Source: Planctomycetaceae bacterium (GTDB lineage: Bacteria; Planctomycetota; Planctomycetia; Pirellulales; Thermoguttaceae). Taken from it: DNA of 5,685 bases. The stretch's first letter is position 1. Each line of letters starts with the position of its first letter. Positions 5,639 through 5,685 of the stretch are shown here, in pieces. The stretch is from the NCBI GenBank assembly GCA_031267635.1, contig JAIRYX010000186.1, forward strand, positions 1 to 5,685, written 5' to 3'. The translations under genes were made by a program, and so were the position numbers. The notes beneath the pieces are model-generated. The model had not been told where the DNA came from, made no database searches, and saw nothing but the letters and a program-made list of their open reading frames with translations.

Positions 5639-5685
5639 ATGTACGTTGAAAAGTCCGTCCGTATCGATAAAAAAGGTGTCGTTCA
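5639..5685 (+). CDS. Possible start of a gene running off the right edge
   Basis: From ATG 5639 the frame is open to the window end and reads MYVEKSVRIDKKGVV. Basic short starts of this kind occur in IS1634-family transposases, and a remnant of such a transposase lies nearby, but 15 residues are too few to identify a family and no ribosome binding site is visible. A minus-strand frame (5683-5537) is also open to the edge and equally unrecognised. Nothing else in 5530-5685 can be called. Confidence 0.15.
   Translation, partial: MYVEKSVRIDKKGVV

Noticed and set aside
1..5685. CRISPR array, tRNA or rRNA genes
   Set aside because: No regularly spaced direct repeats and no tRNA- or rRNA-like segments were seen on either strand by eye.

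Overview
The window looks like a decaying accessory or mobile-element-rich stretch of a bacterial chromosome with one healthy gene in it. The only clearly intact protein-coding gene is a xylose isomerase (xylA, 3241-4560, + strand). Everything else recognisable is broken. A minus-strand chaperone operon (grpE-like, then dnaK/Hsp70-like) carries in-frame stops, frameshifts and deletions. A short lipoprotein gene is frameshifted in its signal peptide. An IS1634/IS4-type transposase survives only as a frameshifted C-terminal piece. The organism cannot be fixed from this window. The moderately AT-rich composition, the group II xylose isomerase and the short Hsp70 with its own GrpE partner are compatible with a Planctomycetota-like bacterium, but that is a guess from family feel, not a search result.

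Layout. 1-165: one arm of a long imperfect inverted repeat whose partner is at about 5365-5529. The arm covers the last ~20 codons of a small gene plus ~97 bp of AT-rich DNA after its stop. 98-330 (-): short lipoprotein with a visible lipobox, frameshifted near its start. 386-1844 (-): Hsp70 (DnaK-like) pseudogene, readable in pieces from a good ribosome binding site to its natural stop. 1928-2431 (-): GrpE-like nucleotide exchange factor, complete apart from one in-frame TAA. 2432-2821: AT-rich and non-coding as far as I can see, with one strong hairpin at 2671-2688. 2822-3240: probable xylA promoter region (two exact TTGACATTTTT copies 32 bp apart) and a long leader with several potential RNA hairpins. 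3241-4560 (+): xylA. 4561-4923: intergenic, with an 89-bp inverted-repeat structure that may be a MITE-like remnant. 4924-5368 (-): transposase C-terminal remnant, cut off exactly where the second long repeat arm begins. 5530-5685: nothing firm, only a possible start of another reading frame at the right edge.

How the parts relate. GrpE and Hsp70 would have worked as a nucleotide-exchange/ATPase chaperone pair, and the spacing and order are those of an operon, but neither can now give a full protein without recoding. xylA is transcribed away from that operon and apparently stands alone, since no xylB, xylR or transporter is in view. Its 439 codons are free of lesions, which argues that the damage in its neighbours is real decay rather than poor sequence. 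The flanking inverted repeats, the transposase scrap and the small inverted-repeat element suggest that repeated mobile-element activity shaped the locus. I see no CRISPR array, tRNA or rRNA, and no convincing novel functional system.
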